Assembly (NCBI GenBank): GCA_048498815.1
Contig: JBEHXG010000004.1
Coordinates: 114,687-178,686, forward strand
Direction: 5' to 3'
Source of the DNA: BOG-234 sp048498815
Lineage (GTDB): Bacteria; Acidobacteriota; Terriglobia; Bryobacterales; Bryobacteraceae
DNA length: 64,000 bases
A program made the position numbers and the translations under genes. Under the pieces are notes generated by a model. That model saw only the letters and a list, made by a program, of their open reading frames with translations, ran no database searches and was not told the origin of the DNA. Shown here piece after piece: positions 53,011 to 62,681 of this stretch (its first letter is position 1; each line of letters starts with the position of its first letter).

Positions 53011-55347
53011 TCAGCTTCGCATGCGCAGCAGCAGATAGAGGCCGGCAAGAGAGAACAAAGTGTCCGGCGCCCAGGCGGCCACCACAGGAGGGAGATATCC
53101 TACATTGCCCATCTGCACGAAGAGCTGTTCCGCGCCGAGATAGGTGATCGCAAGCGCGATGCTAACGCCGACTCCCGCCATAGCACCACGATTGCCAACG
53201 AGAAATCCAAACGGCACCGAAATCAGGGCAATCGTCAGGGCGAAAAGCGGCGTAGTGAATTTCTTGTAGTACTGCACCTGGAGCCGGACGGTATCGAAGC
53301 CGCTTTTTTTGAGCTCTTTAATATACGCAGCCAGTTCAAGATAATTCATCTGCTGGTTCTGCCGCACTTCTTTGAGGAAGTCGCCGGGTACCTCGGTCAG
53401 TTCGGGGAAAGTTGTGACCGTGAAGTGCGTAGTGCGGCATTCGATCACGCGATCGCAGATATCGAGCGAGTCGCCCTGTTCGAATACCCAGGCTTTCGCG
53501 TTGGGCTCCCAGCGCGCACGATTGGCGTTGATCTGGCGCGTCAGACGGAACGTCCGGGGATCGATTTCATAGACCCAGGGCTCAACCATGACGTTTTCCG
53601 CAATATCGAAATAGCGGAAATAGAACACGCGGTTTTCGTGGAAGACCCATTTGCGCTGCGGATTCATGTAGGTCTGCGCTGGCCGGCCTTTGATCTCGTT
53701 ATGAATCGAATCCTGAATACGGTTCGCATTCGGGATCCACTGATAATCGGCCGCGAAGGCGGCAGCGCTCAGGACCGCCGTCATCAGGATTACCGGCAAC
53801 CCCAGGCGCCGCACACTGATGCCGCAGGCTTTGAATGCGGTAACTTCATTGTTCATCGTCATCACGCCGAAGGTGACGAGAACCGCGAGCAATACGGCGA
53901 ACGGCAACGTATCGTAAATCAGTTCCGGCGTGAGGAATGCGTGATAACGCGCCGCATGCAGCATGGGAACGTGATTCTTCACCACATCGCCCAGCAGCTC
54001 GAAGAAAGTATAAATCTGCGTCAGAGAGACGAACGCCGCCAGCCACAGCATGAAGTAGAACAGGAAGCTGGCGAGAATGTAGTTGTCCATGATGCGGAAC
54101 AAAGTGACGCGGAAGCCGGAGACCGGCGCTTCGCTGCGTCGGGGAGTCCTTTCGCCGGGCAGCCATCGCGTGAGTGCTGCAAGTCTGGCTTCGAGAGCGC
54201 CGCGAAGACCGCCGAGGATATCGCGGTCGCCCGGTAATTCCATGCGCGCGATCAGAACCAGTCCTGCGATGCCAAATACCGCGTTCGGCAGCCAGGAGCC
54301 GGTAATTGGACTCAGGGAGCCCGAGCGCGCCATGTTCGTCAGCGCGATGAATGCCATGTAGTAACAGCAGAAGCAGAGAAAGATCGCCCACACGTAGGCC
54401 GAAGACCGTCCACCCCGCTTTGAGGAAGTGCCCAGAGGGATGCCAACCATGGCCAGCATGAGGCAGGCGACAGGCAGAGCCAGGCGACGGTGTAGTTCCA
54501 GTGAGCCGTCGGTCCAGTCGGTGGAACGGCGCGGGAGATCGTGGATATACCGGATCAGTTCGCGTGTCTTCATCTCCTTCACCGGTTTCACCGCCTGCAC
54601 CGCCGGCGGGGCCTGCTGCAGTGCGGTGTCGCCCGCGGGCGCGGCAGAGTGAATCGGCGATTCGTGTACGCTCTGATCGATAAGGTGGAGCTGGATGCGA
54701 TTATTCTTCGCGTCCGGTATCGCAAGGGCCTCGCGCGCCAGAGTGATCAGCGGACCCTTTGGCTGCTCGCCGCGGACGGACTTGCGTTCCGAAGGCGGCG
54801 TGACGTCGGCGATAAACACGCCGCGCCAGACTGAGGGCCCGACGCCGGACAGCACATCGTTTACATAGAGGACTGTGTTGTTGTTCGTGAACTGCTCCTG
54901 GAAAATACCAGGAACGACGTCCGCCGTCACCTGTTGGGTAGCGACCTTGCGAAGGAGCCGGTACTCTTCTTTGATCGCCAGTGGATTCAGCCAGACCGAA
55001 CACGCGCCGGAAACGGCCGTCGCGAGCACCGCGAACAGCAGCACCGGAACCACCACAACGCGGGTGGAGACGCCGAGCGCGCGCATCGCCACCATTTCGT
55101 TATCGCCGGACATGCGCCCCAGTCCGATCAGGATTCCGACCAGCACTCCAAACGGAATGCTGAGGATCAGTTCCGGCAGCAGGTTCAGGCCGATTAATTC
55201 CAGTACGACCGCGCCACGCGCAGACCGCACCAGCAGCTCAAAGAGCGGCCCGATGTGCTGCAGGAAGATGACAAACGTGACGATGATCGTTGCGAGCAGT
55301 GAACCGGCGAGGATCTCACGAAAGACGTAGCGACCGAGGATCCTCAT
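53011..55347 (-). CDS. Single-chain LptF-LptG lipopolysaccharide export permease
   Basis: A 778-residue protein holding two YjgP/YjgQ domains in one chain. Half one (1-~365) starts RILGRYVFREILAGSLLATI and has SIPFGVLVGILIGLGRMSGD; half two (~400-778) starts FRIMDNYILASFLFYFMLWL and has YDTLPFAVLLAVLVTFGVMT. Each half has six predicted membrane helices and a periplasmic beta-jellyroll between helices 3 and 4. LptF and LptG are usually separate proteins that, with LptB, extract LPS for transport to the outer membrane. A charged linker (~365-395) joins the halves. Lipid A genes lie 6 kb away. Confidence 0.93.
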   Translation of the reverse strand: MRILGRYVFREILAGSLLATIIVTFVIFLQHIGPLFELLVRSARGAVVLELIGLNLLPELILSIPFGVLVGILIGLGRMSGDNEMVAMRALGVSTRVVVVPVLLFAVLATAVSGACSVWLNPLAIKEEYRLLRKVATQQVTADVVPGIFQEQFTNNNTVLYVNDVLSGVGPSVWRGVFIADVTPPSERKSVRGEQPKGPLITLAREALAIPDAKNNRIQLHLIDQSVHESPIHSAAPAGDTALQQAPPAVQAVKPVKEMKTRELIRYIHDLPRRSTDWTDGSLELHRRLALPVACLMLAMVGIPLGTSSKRGGRSSAYVWAIFLCFCCYYMAFIALTNMARSGSLSPITGSWLPNAVFGIAGLVLIARMELPGDRDILGGLRGALEARLAALTRWLPGERTPRRSEAPVSGFRVTLFRIMDNYILASFLFYFMLWLAAFVSLTQIYTFFELLGDVVKNHVPMLHAARYHAFLTPELIYDTLPFAVLLAVLVTFGVMTMNNEVTAFKACGISVRRLGLPVILMTAVLSAAAFAADYQWIPNANRIQDSIHNEIKGRPAQTYMNPQRKWVFHENRVFYFRYFDIAENVMVEPWVYEIDPRTFRLTRQINANRARWEPNAKAWVFEQGDSLDICDRVIECRTTHFTVTTFPELTEVPGDFLKEVRQNQQMNYLELAAYIKELKKSGFDTVRLQVQYYKKFTTPLFALTIALISVPFGFLVGNRGAMAGVGVSIALAITYLGAEQLFVQMGNVGYLPPVVAAWAPDTLFSLAGLYLLLRMRS

Positions 55348-55371
55348 TGTGGCGGCAGAGATGGCGCCGGG

Positions 55372-57084
55372 CTATCTTGCGGTTGCCACCGCTGCTTGTG
55401 ACAGCATAGGCGACGGTGCGAAGGGCAGCTTCGGAAGCTCATCCTCCATCTTAGTCAGTTCAAGATCGTCGATCAGAAGCGAGGGCGCGACAACGGCGAC
55501 GCCGGTAGTGTACGCACCCGCGCCAACCTGCGCGAAAGTAGCGCCGTTCTCGAGGTAGTTGAGGGTATTCCTGTCATCGCCCGCCGAAAGAATGTCTTTC
55601 AGCGAGCGCGCATTCACGCCACGGAGACGCACGCCGCGAATCATTTCCTCGTGACCGTCCGTGTAGAGGCGGTAAATGTACAACGGCATGGAGACAGGTC
55701 GTCCGCCGCCTCCGGTGTTGCCCACCAGCCGGCGCATTTCATCGGCGGCTGCGGTGGAGGGAAAATCCATCTTGCGGATCACGATTCCGTAGGCAAGGCC
55801 GCGCTGCTGGCAGAGATCGATCATCTTGCGCCGCATTTCCGAGAGCGGTGTGGTTTCGTGCGTCGTTACGATCAGATTGGTCGGCGTGGGGTTGCCGGCA
55901 AGAAGCGCATGTCCATTGGAATCGCTGTAGCCGCGTACGGGAGTGCGGGTGCGGAGGAAATCTTTCAGGACACCCTTTTCCACCAGCGAAACCTTCTTGC
56001 TCGGTACGCCTTCGTCGTCTACTTCCTCGTTGCCGAACATCGGCAGCGTGGGATCGTCCACCACGTCAAACATCTCGGGCATGATGCGGACCCCACGGCG
56101 GCCTTCGAGATCGGTAGGATTGCCCGCGCCGCCCACGCCCACGAGTTTGCGATTGATGTGGAGATTGCGACCCAGAATTTCGGCCAGCAACTGCGGTGAG
56201 GCTACCCCTTCGAACAGCATGGGGCCGGAATAAGAATCGCCCATCGGCGCGGCGGCGAGCTTCGTGACCTGCTCGGCAACCGTCTTCGCGGCGGCCGTGA
56301 GCTCGGCCTCGCTGAACATCTTCGTCACATCGTCCGTATAGAAGAGGGCGGAGTCGCGCAGGATCATGCCATCGGGAGCCTGAGCCGAAGCGCGGATTTC
56401 GAATTGACCTTCTGCCTGGGGGATGCGAATTGTGGTGCCTTCGGAATCCACCAGGCGATGCACGGCATCCACCGCCGAATAATCGGCTACCGAGGCGCGC
56501 AGATTCGGATAGGCGTTAAATACCGCCGAGACACGCTTCGTTCGCTCATTCCAGGCTTTGTCATCGAACTTCGCTGCCGGGCGCTCGTGCAGAAGAGTGT
56601 TGGCTTTGCCCGGTTCGTAGTCGGGGAGTTGTTCCGTCACCGTCACACTGCGCAGTGCCGCGCGCTTTCGCGCGATCGCCTGCAGCGAGGCCTTGTAAGC
56701 CGCATCCGTCTGGAGCCAGAGGAACTGCCGAATCACGCCGGCGTCGTCATCCAGAGGAAATCCGAAGCTGCCGCCGCGGCCGGAGCCGCCGAAGTTTGTC
56801 TGATCGAAGTTGTAATCACCTACGCGCAACTGCAATCCGCCAAAGCGAAAAGGCTCTGACGAAGTCCCCAGCAGACCGCCCATCACCGCCGTGGCCGACC
56901 ACTCGTGCCCCGCATCGGCGCTGTAGCTGATGAAATACGGCTTCTCCAGCTTCTGAAGAGAGAGAGTCATGGAGCGCTGCAGTTCTGCCTTCATGGCGTC
57001 CATGAGTAAGTCTGAACTCTGCGCGAAGAGCGCCGCCGCGGCGGTCATGCCGCCGAGCACAAGGCGCGAAATCCTGATGGTCAT
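55372..57084 (-). CDS. Exported TldE/PmbA-like subunit, catalytically degenerate
   Basis: A 570-residue protein with signal peptide (RISRLVLGGMTAAAALFAQ) and the TldD/PmbA fold. It is homologous along its length to the next gene upstream: SGPMLFEGVASPQLLAEILG aligns with VGPAILSGRAAGVFFHEIFG. The zinc motif HEIFGH becomes AEILGR (residues 301-306), so both histidines are lost while the glutamate remains. In the known TldD/TldE complex TldE lacks the metal site and forms a heterodimer with TldD. Separated from the TldD-like gene by one base. Export is unusual, since E. coli TldD/E are cytoplasmic. Confidence 0.9.
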   Translation of the reverse strand: MTIRISRLVLGGMTAAAALFAQSSDLLMDAMKAELQRSMTLSLQKLEKPYFISYSADAGHEWSATAVMGGLLGTSSEPFRFGGLQLRVGDYNFDQTNFGGSGRGGSFGFPLDDDAGVIRQFLWLQTDAAYKASLQAIARKRAALRSVTVTEQLPDYEPGKANTLLHERPAAKFDDKAWNERTKRVSAVFNAYPNLRASVADYSAVDAVHRLVDSEGTTIRIPQAEGQFEIRASAQAPDGMILRDSALFYTDDVTKMFSEAELTAAAKTVAEQVTKLAAAPMGDSYSGPMLFEGVASPQLLAEILGRNLHINRKLVGVGGAGNPTDLEGRRGVRIMPEMFDVVDDPTLPMFGNEEVDDEGVPSKKVSLVEKGVLKDFLRTRTPVRGYSDSNGHALLAGNPTPTNLIVTTHETTPLSEMRRKMIDLCQQRGLAYGIVIRKMDFPSTAAADEMRRLVGNTGGGGRPVSMPLYIYRLYTDGHEEMIRGVRLRGVNARSLKDILSAGDDRNTLNYLENGATFAQVGAGAYTTGVAVVAPSLLIDDLELTKMEDELPKLPFAPSPMLSQAAVATAR

Positions 57085-57085
57085 G

Positions 57086-58780
57086 TTAGTTTGTGGCTCC
57101 CGATTTGGCGGGTGCGGCCGAGGCGATAAGAGGAGAAGGCAGCAGCGGCAGTAAATCCTGGCCCTGCTGTTTCTTCTCGACTTCGATTTCGGAAATCAGA
57201 ATTGCCGGCGAGACAGCGGAAACCGGAACGCTACCGGATTCTGCGCCGCAGAAGCCGTTGAATACTTCCATCTTGTCCGATGTGGCGAGAATCTTGGCGA
57301 AGCTGGCAAGCGGGGTGCCCACGATGTCGGCGCCGCGGATCAGTTCATCGGGGCGGCCATCCGCATACACCTTATAGACGATGACGGGCACTACCGAGAA
57401 GGCCTGCAATCCACCGCGCTGGGTGGTGGTGAAACCATTCGTGATGTTATCGAAGTAAATTCCGTAGGGCTTATTCTGCCGCTTGATCTCGTCGATCAGC
57501 ATCTGCTTCAGCTGCGCATCCGGCACGGCCTTAGCGCTGCTGACGATCAGGTTGCTCTGACGGGAAACCACCTCGCGTCCTGGCTGGCGGCGGCCGTGCC
57601 CGTTGGAATGATCGAAACCTTCGATCGGTGAGCGAGACATCAGGAAGTTCTTCAGAATGCCGTGGTCCACCGAAACGACCGGGCGCGCTTTCTGACCCTC
57701 GTCGTCATATTCGTAATAGCCGTTGAGGTCCACGCCTGCGATGTTCTTGAGCGTCGGATCGAAGGTGACAGTAAGGAAGTCCGGCAGAATCTTCTCGCCA
57801 ACCTTCTGCGTAAAGGTCTGACCTTCGGATTCATCCTTCTGGCGATGCCCTTCAATGCGGTGCCCGAAGATCTCATGAAAGAATACGCCCGCCGCGCGTC
57901 CCGATAGAATCGCCGGGCCCACGAACGGCTCGGCCACCGGGGCCTTCAGCAGGTCTTCCACATGCGTCGCCACCTTCTTTATCGCGGCACGAACCTTATC
58001 GGCGCTCGCCAGACCGTCGGTGTCGAAAGCCTCGAACGAATCGAAGTCCGCTACATCCATGCCGTCTTTGGTCTTGGCGCTGGCGGAAATAATGATGCGC
58101 GCGTAGCCGCGTCCCTGCTGAATCTTCGTGCCTTCGGTACTGGCGAAATAGCGGTTATCCTGAGAAATCGATACGGAAACCGAGGACGACAACAGATCCG
58201 GATAAGCCCGGAAGTCGCGCGACCAGTCGCGCGCGGCGTCCGCCCACTTCGATTCGCTCCACCGGGGCGATTCCAGTGCTTCAGTGTGCGCGTAGCTTTC
58301 TTCCTTCGAGAAATCGGCGGACTGATCGCGATCGGCAGCCTTCACCTGCTGGCCGGTCTTGATTCTCACCAGACGATCGGCGGCGGCACGATACACCCGA
58401 TCCGTCTCCAGCCACATGCGCTGCTTGAGCGCGCCCGGAACGTCCTCAATCGAGACGGGAGCCGCGGAAGTAAACTGCACCTGCTCGCCACGGGATCGCC
58501 GGAAATTATCCATCGCGGGATCGCCCACGCGAACGGTGACATCCAGATAGCGGTTGTGGTTTTCGGAAGTAGAAGTCATAACGCCCAGGGTGGCGGCAAC
58601 AGCGTGGGAGTTAAGATCGGTGATCTCATACGCCATGAAGTACGGGGGCGTATCGGCTTTTTTCAGTGCGTCGAAATTGCGCTGCAGCTCCTGGCTCATC
58701 GTATCGAGCACGATGTTGTCCGAGGCGCCGAATGCGACCACCGAAATGGCCAGTAAAGCGATCAGTCTTGCTGGTTTCAC
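57086..58780 (-). CDS. Exported TldD-like zinc metallopeptidase
   Basis: I place the start at GTG 58780 (564 residues), which begins with the signal sequence (M)KPARLIALLAISVVAFGASD; a frame to 58897 exists but would read through the divergent upstream region. The active-site motif is FFHEIFGHRIEGHRQ (HEIFGH at 302-307), the TldD HExxxH zinc site, followed by LTVTFDPTLKNIAGVDLNGY and DDEGQKARPVVSVDHGILKN. TldD/TldE degrade unstructured peptides and mature microcin B17; here the signal peptide implies the periplasm or exterior. Partner gene follows at one base. Confidence 0.92.
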   Translation of the reverse strand: MKPARLIALLAISVVAFGASDNIVLDTMSQELQRNFDALKKADTPPYFMAYEITDLNSHAVAATLGVMTSTSENHNRYLDVTVRVGDPAMDNFRRSRGEQVQFTSAAPVSIEDVPGALKQRMWLETDRVYRAAADRLVRIKTGQQVKAADRDQSADFSKEESYAHTEALESPRWSESKWADAARDWSRDFRAYPDLLSSSVSVSISQDNRYFASTEGTKIQQGRGYARIIISASAKTKDGMDVADFDSFEAFDTDGLASADKVRAAIKKVATHVEDLLKAPVAEPFVGPAILSGRAAGVFFHEIFGHRIEGHRQKDESEGQTFTQKVGEKILPDFLTVTFDPTLKNIAGVDLNGYYEYDDEGQKARPVVSVDHGILKNFLMSRSPIEGFDHSNGHGRRQPGREVVSRQSNLIVSSAKAVPDAQLKQMLIDEIKRQNKPYGIYFDNITNGFTTTQRGGLQAFSVVPVIVYKVYADGRPDELIRGADIVGTPLASFAKILATSDKMEVFNGFCGAESGSVPVSAVSPAILISEIEVEKKQQGQDLLPLLPSPLIASAAPAKSGATN

Positions 58781-58871
58781 AATGAATTGACGATAACACG
58801 GGGGAAATGTGCCGTTGTGCGAAATCTCGCCTTCCGTCGGCCCTGTGTCACCATCAAAGAGACGGTCCCCG

Positions 58872-61391
58872 ATGCCCCACGGTTCCACGCCCCGCAAGCC
58901 CGAAGTGATGAGTCCCGCCGGCTACTGGCCGCAGCTTCACGCCGCCGTTGAAGCCGGCGCCGATGCGGTGTATTTCGGTCTGAAACACTTCACCGCGCGC
59001 GCCAAGGTCGGCTTCACGATTGAGGAGTTGCCGGAAGTGATGCGGACCCTGCACACCCGGGGCGTACGCGGCTATCTGACCTTTAATACGCTCGTTTTCG
59101 AGCACGAGCTTTCCGCCGCCGCTCACGCGATTGCGGCTGCCGCGCGGGCCGGCGTGGATGCGCTCATTGTGCAGGATGTCGGCATCCTGCGTCTTGCCCG
59201 CGCGATTGCGCCGTTGCTGGAACTCCACGCCAGCACGCAGATGTCGATTACGGATTCTCAGGGAGTTCGCTTCGCGCAGGACCTGGGAGTGGACCGCGTA
59301 ACTCTGGCGCGCGAGCTTTCGCTGCCGGAGGTGCGGACAATCCGTGAGCAGACTGGTGCTGAACTTGAAGTTTTCGTTCACGGCGCGCTTTGCGTTGCCT
59401 ACTCCGGTCAGTGCCTGTCTTCCGAAGCGTGGGGCGGACGCAGCGCGAATCGTGGGCAGTGCGCTCAGGCGTGCCGCTTGCCTTACGACCTGATCGTCGA
59501 TGGCGAACAGGAGCCTTTAGGCGATGCGCGCTATTTGCTTTCGCCCGGCGATCTTTGCACCGTGGCAGAGGTTCCCGAACTCATCGCCGCCGGCGCCGGG
59601 GCGTTGAAGATCGAAGGCCGTTATAAAGATGCCGATTACGTGGCGCTCACCACGCATGCTTATCGCGATGCGATGGATCGCGCGCTTTCGGGCACAGCGC
59701 CACAACCTGTCGAACTTTCCCGCGAGACACAGAGGCTGGAACAGGTTTATTCGCGGGGTCTAGGGCCGTGGTTTGCTTCCGGCACGAACCATCAGACCGT
59801 GGTGCGGGGACGCGCTCCCCGTCATCGTGGTATCCGCATGGGAAGAGTCGCTGCGGTTGAGTTCGACCGCGTTGTGATTGAGCCGGCAAGAGATCCGGCA
59901 ATTTCACCGCTCAAACCGGGTGATGGGGTGGTTTTTGATGCCGCGGACTGGCGCAGTCCGGGCGAACCTGAGGAAGGTGGACGCGTCTACGAAGTTTCGA
60001 AGCGCGGACGAAATCTGGAAGTGGCATTCGCGAACGGAGCCATTCGCTTTGATCGGATTCGAGTGGGCGATCTGTTGTGGAGAACTGATGATCCGGAGAT
60101 CCGGCAGTTCACCCGGCCCTTCACCGAATCCACTGCGCCGGTGCGTCGACAGACTGTGAATGTCCGGATCGAAGCCAATGAAGGCGAGCCACTTCGTACG
60201 GTTTGGAAATGCGGAGGGCATGAGGTGATCGCGGAATCGCCGTCTGCGCTGCAGACTGCAAGAGGGCAGGGAATTACGGCTGACCTCATCCGGGATCAAT
60301 TGGGGCGCCTCGGCAACACGCCTTATCAGCTTGGCGAAGTTGATCTTCAAATTACCGGCAACCCATTCGCTCCGGCGTCGCTGCTGAATCAGGTTCGTCG
60401 GCAGGCGGTTGAACTGCTGCAGCAAACGCAGTCAGCGCTGGTGACGGGCGAGGTTCGCGACCCTGAGGCGGCATTGGCCGGCCTTCTGCAAGACGCTCCG
60501 AACTTGGAAAAAAAGGAGGAACCCGCGCTCCACCTCCTGGTCCGCACTCCCGAACAACTCGAGGCGGCACTCGCCCTTACTCAGCAACCCGCGAGCATCA
60601 CACTCGATTATCTGGATCTCTACGGCCTTCGCCCCTCTATCGAACGCGTGAAGCGTTCGGGCATTGCTGCGAGAGTGGCCAGCCCGCGCGTGCTGAAGCC
60701 GGGCGAAGCGCGAATCGTCAACTTCCTGCGCGATCTCGATTGCCAGATCCTCGTCCGCGCATCCGGTATTCTGCACACTCTTCAGAACTCGGGCACGCAT
60801 CTCACCGGCGACTTCAGCCTCAATGCCGCAAACTCCATCGCGGCCGCCGAATACTTCGCCCGAGGCCTTGCGCGGCTCACCCCCGCTCACGATCTCAATG
60901 CCGCACAAATCGCTGACCTGGCGCAGCGCGTCGGTCCCGGCCGCTTTGAGGTCGTTGCGTGGCAGCATTTGCCGGTCTTCCACACGGAACACTGCGTGTT
61001 CTGCCGTTTCCTCTCTACAGGCACCTCTTACAAGGATTGCGGCCGTCCCTGCGAAAAACACACCGTGGAACTGCGCGACCATAACGGTCGCTCTCATCCG
61101 GTGCTGGCCGACGTGGGTTGTCGAAACACGGTCTTCGGCGCCGAAGCTCAGGAGGCCAGTCAGCATCTCGCGGACTGGCTCGAAGCCGGCATCCGGAACT
61201 TCCGCCTGGAATTCGCCCACGAATCCGGCGCCGAACTCACCCGCGTCGCCCGTGCCTTCCAGTCGGTGCTCGCCGGTCGCCTCTCCGGCCTTGCAATGCG
61301 CGCGGAACTGCGAGCAGCGGCTCCCGACGGCCTGACGGAAGGAAGCCTTTACGTTGCAAAGGATTACCTCGCTCTGCCCATCCTCCAATAG
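58872..61391 (+). CDS. U32 peptidase-family protein (RlhA-like, DUF3656)
   Basis: An 839-residue protein from ATG 58872 (PHGSTPRKPEVMSPAGYWPQ). The U32 core shows AVEAGADAVYFGLKHFTARA, HASTQMSITDSQGVRFAQDL, LEVFVHGALCVAYSGQCLSS and GGRSANRGQCAQACRLPYDL, the U32 signature. A middle DUF3656 domain and a C-terminal U32-like half with CVFCRFLSTGTSYKDCGRPC complete it; the cysteines probably bind an Fe-S cluster. E. coli RlhA hydroxylates C2501 of 23S rRNA, and other members act in tRNA hydroxylation or ubiquinone synthesis. Which reaction applies here is uncertain. A short GGGCT/AGCCC hairpin (61411-61425) follows. Confidence 0.92.
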   Translation: MPHGSTPRKPEVMSPAGYWPQLHAAVEAGADAVYFGLKHFTARAKVGFTIEELPEVMRTLHTRGVRGYLTFNTLVFEHELSAAAHAIAAAARAGVDALIVQDVGILRLARAIAPLLELHASTQMSITDSQGVRFAQDLGVDRVTLARELSLPEVRTIREQTGAELEVFVHGALCVAYSGQCLSSEAWGGRSANRGQCAQACRLPYDLIVDGEQEPLGDARYLLSPGDLCTVAEVPELIAAGAGALKIEGRYKDADYVALTTHAYRDAMDRALSGTAPQPVELSRETQRLEQVYSRGLGPWFASGTNHQTVVRGRAPRHRGIRMGRVAAVEFDRVVIEPARDPAISPLKPGDGVVFDAADWRSPGEPEEGGRVYEVSKRGRNLEVAFANGAIRFDRIRVGDLLWRTDDPEIRQFTRPFTESTAPVRRQTVNVRIEANEGEPLRTVWKCGGHEVIAESPSALQTARGQGITADLIRDQLGRLGNTPYQLGEVDLQITGNPFAPASLLNQVRRQAVELLQQTQSALVTGEVRDPEAALAGLLQDAPNLEKKEEPALHLLVRTPEQLEAALALTQQPASITLDYLDLYGLRPSIERVKRSGIAARVASPRVLKPGEARIVNFLRDLDCQILVRASGILHTLQNSGTHLTGDFSLNAANSIAAAEYFARGLARLTPAHDLNAAQIADLAQRVGPGRFEVVAWQHLPVFHTEHCVFCRFLSTGTSYKDCGRPCEKHTVELRDHNGRSHPVLADVGCRNTVFGAEAQEASQHLADWLEAGIRNFRLEFAHESGAELTRVARAFQSVLAGRLSGLAMRAELRAAAPDGLTEGSLYVAKDYLALPILQ

Positions 61392-61433
61392 CCGCATCGG
61401 GCGCTATACTGGGCTTTTTCAGCCCTAATTCCG

Positions 61434-61901
61434 ATGACAATCATGGATGTCAACCAGATCCGGCGAATTCTGCCGCATCGCTACCCTTTCCTGCTCGTGG
61501 ACCGCATCGTTGAAATGGATGACGACCACGTCGTCGGCATCAAGAACGTCACAGTCAATGAACCATTTTTCGTTGGCCACTTTCCGGAGTTTCCGGTGAT
61601 GCCAGGTGTCCTCATCGTGGAAGCGATGGCGCAGACCGCCGGTGTGCAGGTACTGTCGAGCATTCCCGATCGCGAAAACAAGCTCGTTTTCCTGGTTGCA
61701 GTGGATGGCGCGCGGTTCCGTCGTCCCGTTGTTCCAGGCGATCAGCTTCGCATCGAAATGCGTGTGATCAAACGCAAAGGCACGGTCGCGAAAATGGCTG
61801 GCAACGTTACGGTTGACGGTGTGGTTGTTGCCGAAGCTGAAGTGATGTGCAAGCTGGAAGACAAGGCCCCCGCTGATTCAAAAAGCGAGACGCCGGCGTA
61901 G
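61434..61901 (+). CDS. fabZ: 3-hydroxyacyl-ACP dehydratase FabZ
   Basis: A 155-residue hotdog dehydratase of fatty acid elongation. IRRILPHRYPFLLVDRIVEM, catalytic H49 in VGHFPEFPVMPG and E63 in LIVEAMAQTAG, then FRRPVVPGDQLRIE. ATG 61434 or ATG 61443 could be the start. It leads directly into lpxA (stop and start adjacent), the common arrangement in lipid A loci because both use 3-hydroxyacyl-ACP. Confidence 0.97.
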   Translation: MTIMDVNQIRRILPHRYPFLLVDRIVEMDDDHVVGIKNVTVNEPFFVGHFPEFPVMPGVLIVEAMAQTAGVQVLSSIPDRENKLVFLVAVDGARFRRPVVPGDQLRIEMRVIKRKGTVAKMAGNVTVDGVVVAEAEVMCKLEDKAPADSKSETPA

Positions 61902-62681
61902 ATGCCGGCTCACGCCACAGCCATCATCGATCCCGCTGCCCGCATTCACCCGGACGCAGATATCGGTCCGTTTTGCGTCATCGGAGCGGAAGTGGAAATC
62001 GGCGCCCGCACCAGGCTCCTGGCCCACATCTATGTGGAAGGTCCAACCACCATTGGTGAAGACAACGTCTTCTACCCTTACTCTTCTATCGGCGCGGTAT
62101 CCCAGGACCTGAAGTATCGCGGCGAGCGTGCCTACACGCGCATCGGCAACCGCAACAGCATCCGCGAATTCGTTACGGTTCATCGCGGCACCATCGGCGG
62201 CGGCCTCTACACGACCATCGGCGACGACTGCCTCATCATGACCTATGCTCACGTCGCGCACGACTGCACACTGGGTAACCACGTCATCCTTGGCAACAGC
62301 GTTGGCCTGTCGGGACATGTAACCGTGGAGGACTGGGCCGACGTCGCTCCTTATAGCGGCGTGCATCAGTTCTGCCGCATCGGCCGACATGCCTTCGTTG
62401 GGCCGTACAGCGTGATTAAGCAGGATGTGATGCCTTTCTCTCTCACCAGTGTGCAGCCGGAGGTTCAGGTTTACGGTGCGAATTCGATCGGGCTTTCGCG
62501 GCGCGGATTTGAGAAACCCGCAATCGAATCGCTGCAGACCGCGTTACGCCTGCTGACCCGTGCGGGCCTTAATACGAGCCAGGCTGTGGAGAGGATCAAA
62601 GCGGAAGTTCCCGCTTCCTCCGAAGTGGAGGAACTGCTCGCCTTCATTGCATCTTCGCAGCGCGGTGTGATTAAGGGATGA
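61902..62681 (+). CDS. lpxA: UDP-N-acetylglucosamine acyltransferase LpxA
   Basis: A 259-residue left-handed beta-helix acyltransferase, the first step of lipid A synthesis. Hexapeptide repeats run from IIDPAARIHPDADIGPFCVI onward; the diagnostic segment NSIREFVTVHRGTIGGGLYT and the catalytic-His region MTYAHVAHDCTLGNHVILGN are present, followed by GVHQFCRIGRHAFVGPYSVI and a helical C-terminus. Begins immediately after the fabZ stop and overlaps lpxI by 4 bases. Confidence 0.98.
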   Translation: MPAHATAIIDPAARIHPDADIGPFCVIGAEVEIGARTRLLAHIYVEGPTTIGEDNVFYPYSSIGAVSQDLKYRGERAYTRIGNRNSIREFVTVHRGTIGGGLYTTIGDDCLIMTYAHVAHDCTLGNHVILGNSVGLSGHVTVEDWADVAPYSGVHQFCRIGRHAFVGPYSVIKQDVMPFSLTSVQPEVQVYGANSIGLSRRGFEKPAIESLQTALRLLTRAGLNTSQAVERIKAEVPASSEVEELLAFIASSQRGVIKG

